A stretch of 64,000 bases of DNA from Phycisphaerales bacterium (GTDB taxonomy: Bacteria; Planctomycetota; Phycisphaerae; Phycisphaerales; UBA1924): assembly GCA_016709445.1 (NCBI GenBank), contig JADJMV010000001.1, forward strand, positions 977,398-1,041,397, given 5' to 3'. The notes beneath the pieces are model-generated. The model saw only the letters and a list, made by a program, of their open reading frames with translations, was not told where the DNA came from and ran no database searches. This document shows, piece by piece, positions 62,941 through 64,000 of the stretch; position 1 is the first letter of the stretch, and the number at the start of each line of letters is the position of its first letter. The translations under genes and the position numbers were made by a program.

Positions 62941-64000
62941 TGCCTACAGAAATCGGTCAGCACGGACGCCAACTTCGTGCAGGAAGGAGAAGGGAAACAG
63001 GTCTGCGAAGCTCGTGCACGATCGGTCTGCTCGATCAGCGGGCGCTCACCGAAACTCCGGGGATGCGGCGAAAGTCGACGCTACTCGAAGTTCCGACGCG
63101 CCCGCGCAACGGTGCGGCAGCCTCTGCCCACGGACGATCGGCGAAGTGGCGCAAGCAAGCAATGCGGCCTACCGGGGGCCGAGCGTGCTGTCAGTTCTCC
63201 GTGGACGACCTGGATCTCGGTTGGCACCATACGTCGAGTCGCCCCACGCGATATCGAGGCAGATGCCGGCCTTTCCGCCCTCAAATGGTCCGCGATGGGT
63301 ATCCGCCAGGTTTCGTGTCGCCATCAGGTCTGACGTCTTCATCCTGGTCCGCCGCTCGTATGTGGACGCCGGAAAGATCCGCCAGGCGTGCAGGTGGTAC
63401 CGATGGACGAACCACGAGATCCTGGCGATGATCGTTAAGCGCATCATGACCTATCGTTGCTGCGACGACGCATCACTCGACCTTCATCACGACGGCGCAG
63501 TCTGCAGGGAATGTCAATCAGGAAGCTGACGCGTATCTCTCCTTTCTGGTGCAGGGCTGCCCACCGCGGCGCGGCGTCTCCAGCCCATGTATCGCTTCCT
63601 GCTCACGATCGTCCGGAAGCGGCCGCGTGATCTTCTGGCGCTGTTCCGGCTCGCCGCTGAGCAGATGCGTATGAGGCTCAAGAGCACGGGCACCATCGTC
63701 GGCCCTCAACGTCTGCTCCCGCAGGCTTTCTCAACTCTCCTGCCCGACTATTCGAAAGAGATCTACACGACACAGTTGTTGAGTACCGCGGAAACTGCCG
63801 GGGTATCACCGCATGTTACAAGGGCTCTGTCGAGTAAAGAGGGAGTTGGAGGCCGGCAGTGGGTTCCTGTCCAAGACCGAGGAGTTGCTCAACAGGCTGC
63901 AGCTGATCATCAATCGATCCGCCGGGGGCCCACCAACCTTCGCGGCCGAAACTACCAGATGGGCAGAAGCACGCCGGTCCCCAACCCTTGTCGGTGAGGA
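62941..64000 (+). pseudogene. Large P-loop ATPase (KAP/Sll1717-like), broken frames and cut by the window end
   Basis: Pieces in different plus-strand frames fit one protein in order. They are QFSVDDLDLGWHHTSS (Walker B-like, about 63190-63225), then FRVAIRSDVFILVRRSYVDA and IRQACRWYRWTNHEILAMIV (63305-63445), then MYRFLLTIVRKRPRDLLALF (63587 on) and LLPQAFSTLLPDYSKEIYTT. A further piece runs to the window edge (LEAGSGFLSKTEELLNRLQL). The order matches P-loop ATPases of the Sll1717/KAP type, which occur in defence islands. No Walker A was seen, so the N-terminus is missing or unreadable. The call is by pattern memory only. Confidence 0.4.

Noticed and set aside
1..64000. CRISPR arrays, tRNA, rRNA and insertion sequences
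   Set aside because: No regularly spaced direct repeats, cloverleaf-like segments, rRNA motifs or transposase motifs were seen by eye; short tRNAs could still have been missed without a scan.

Overview
The window is GC-rich, densely coded DNA that looks like a planctomycete of the class Phycisphaerae. Three kinds of evidence point there. Two secreted proteins end in paired dockerin-like repeats (D-x-N-G-D-G-x-V-N-T) and a terminal Gly-Cys. Four secreted proteins end in a VPAP-type hydrophobic helix plus an Arg cluster. There are also DUF1080, DUF3500 and DUF3568 proteins, an H-X9-DG pseudopilin and large Ser/Thr kinases paired with sigma factors. Start codons are often GTG or TTG, and many genes overlap by 4 bp (GTGA/ATGA).

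Layout. 1-2.0 kb: end of a type II secretion/type IV pilus operon (PilN/GspL-like partial, PilO/GspM-like, TPR lipoprotein). 2.0-4.7 kb: GH63-like glucosidase on the minus strand. 4.9-8.1 kb: pseudopilin and a large repeat-built dockerin protein. 8.2-11.8 kb: ECF sigma factor coupled to a TPR receptor kinase. 11.9-14.4 kb: rhamnose-mutarotase-like gene, then a divergent sugar ABC binding protein and permease. 14.5-18.2 kb: RsmA joined in frame to a broken HAD phosphatase, a diguanylate cyclase and a related pseudo-receiver protein. 18.4-22.6 kb: secretin GspD and ATPase GspE. 22.7-32.3 kb: D-amino-acid-oxidase-like enzyme, secreted glycosidase-like protein, seven-repeat propeller, several exported proteins of unknown function and a Tat-exported TIM-barrel isomerase. 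32.6-35.5 kb: TrkA/TrkH potassium uptake. 35.7-41.6 kb: second dockerin protein, YncE-like propeller and a second sigma-kinase pair. 42.2-43.4 kb: a diadenylate cyclase fused to a YbbR domain. 43.5-48.5 kb: GNAT, a small winged helix protein, Ohr and three C-terminally sorted proteins. 48.7-57.3 kb: one long minus-strand operon with a PepSY-like protein, response regulator, histidine kinase, TolC, membrane fusion protein and RND pump. 57.5-59.1 kb: DUF1080 protein and a Pro-rich protein.

From about 59.4 kb to the end the DNA changes. GC falls in places, genes are unfamiliar and reading frames are broken. It holds a PD-(D/E)XK nuclease-like gene paired with an acidic protein, a suppressor-of-fused-like gene and pieces of a large P-loop ATPase running off the window. 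This is the accessory, defence-like part and the best place to look for something new, but its frames must be verified first.

A cross-cutting feature is at least ten single-base frame breaks, most of them in short G or C runs, in otherwise well-conserved genes (pseudopilin, ABC binding protein, HAD, dockerin protein, YncE, RND pump, nuclease, SUFU-like). This pattern fits homopolymer errors of a long-read assembly better than decay, so the affected genes are given as full spans with the suspected position of each break. No rRNA, tRNA, CRISPR array, insertion sequence or origin was recognised by eye.
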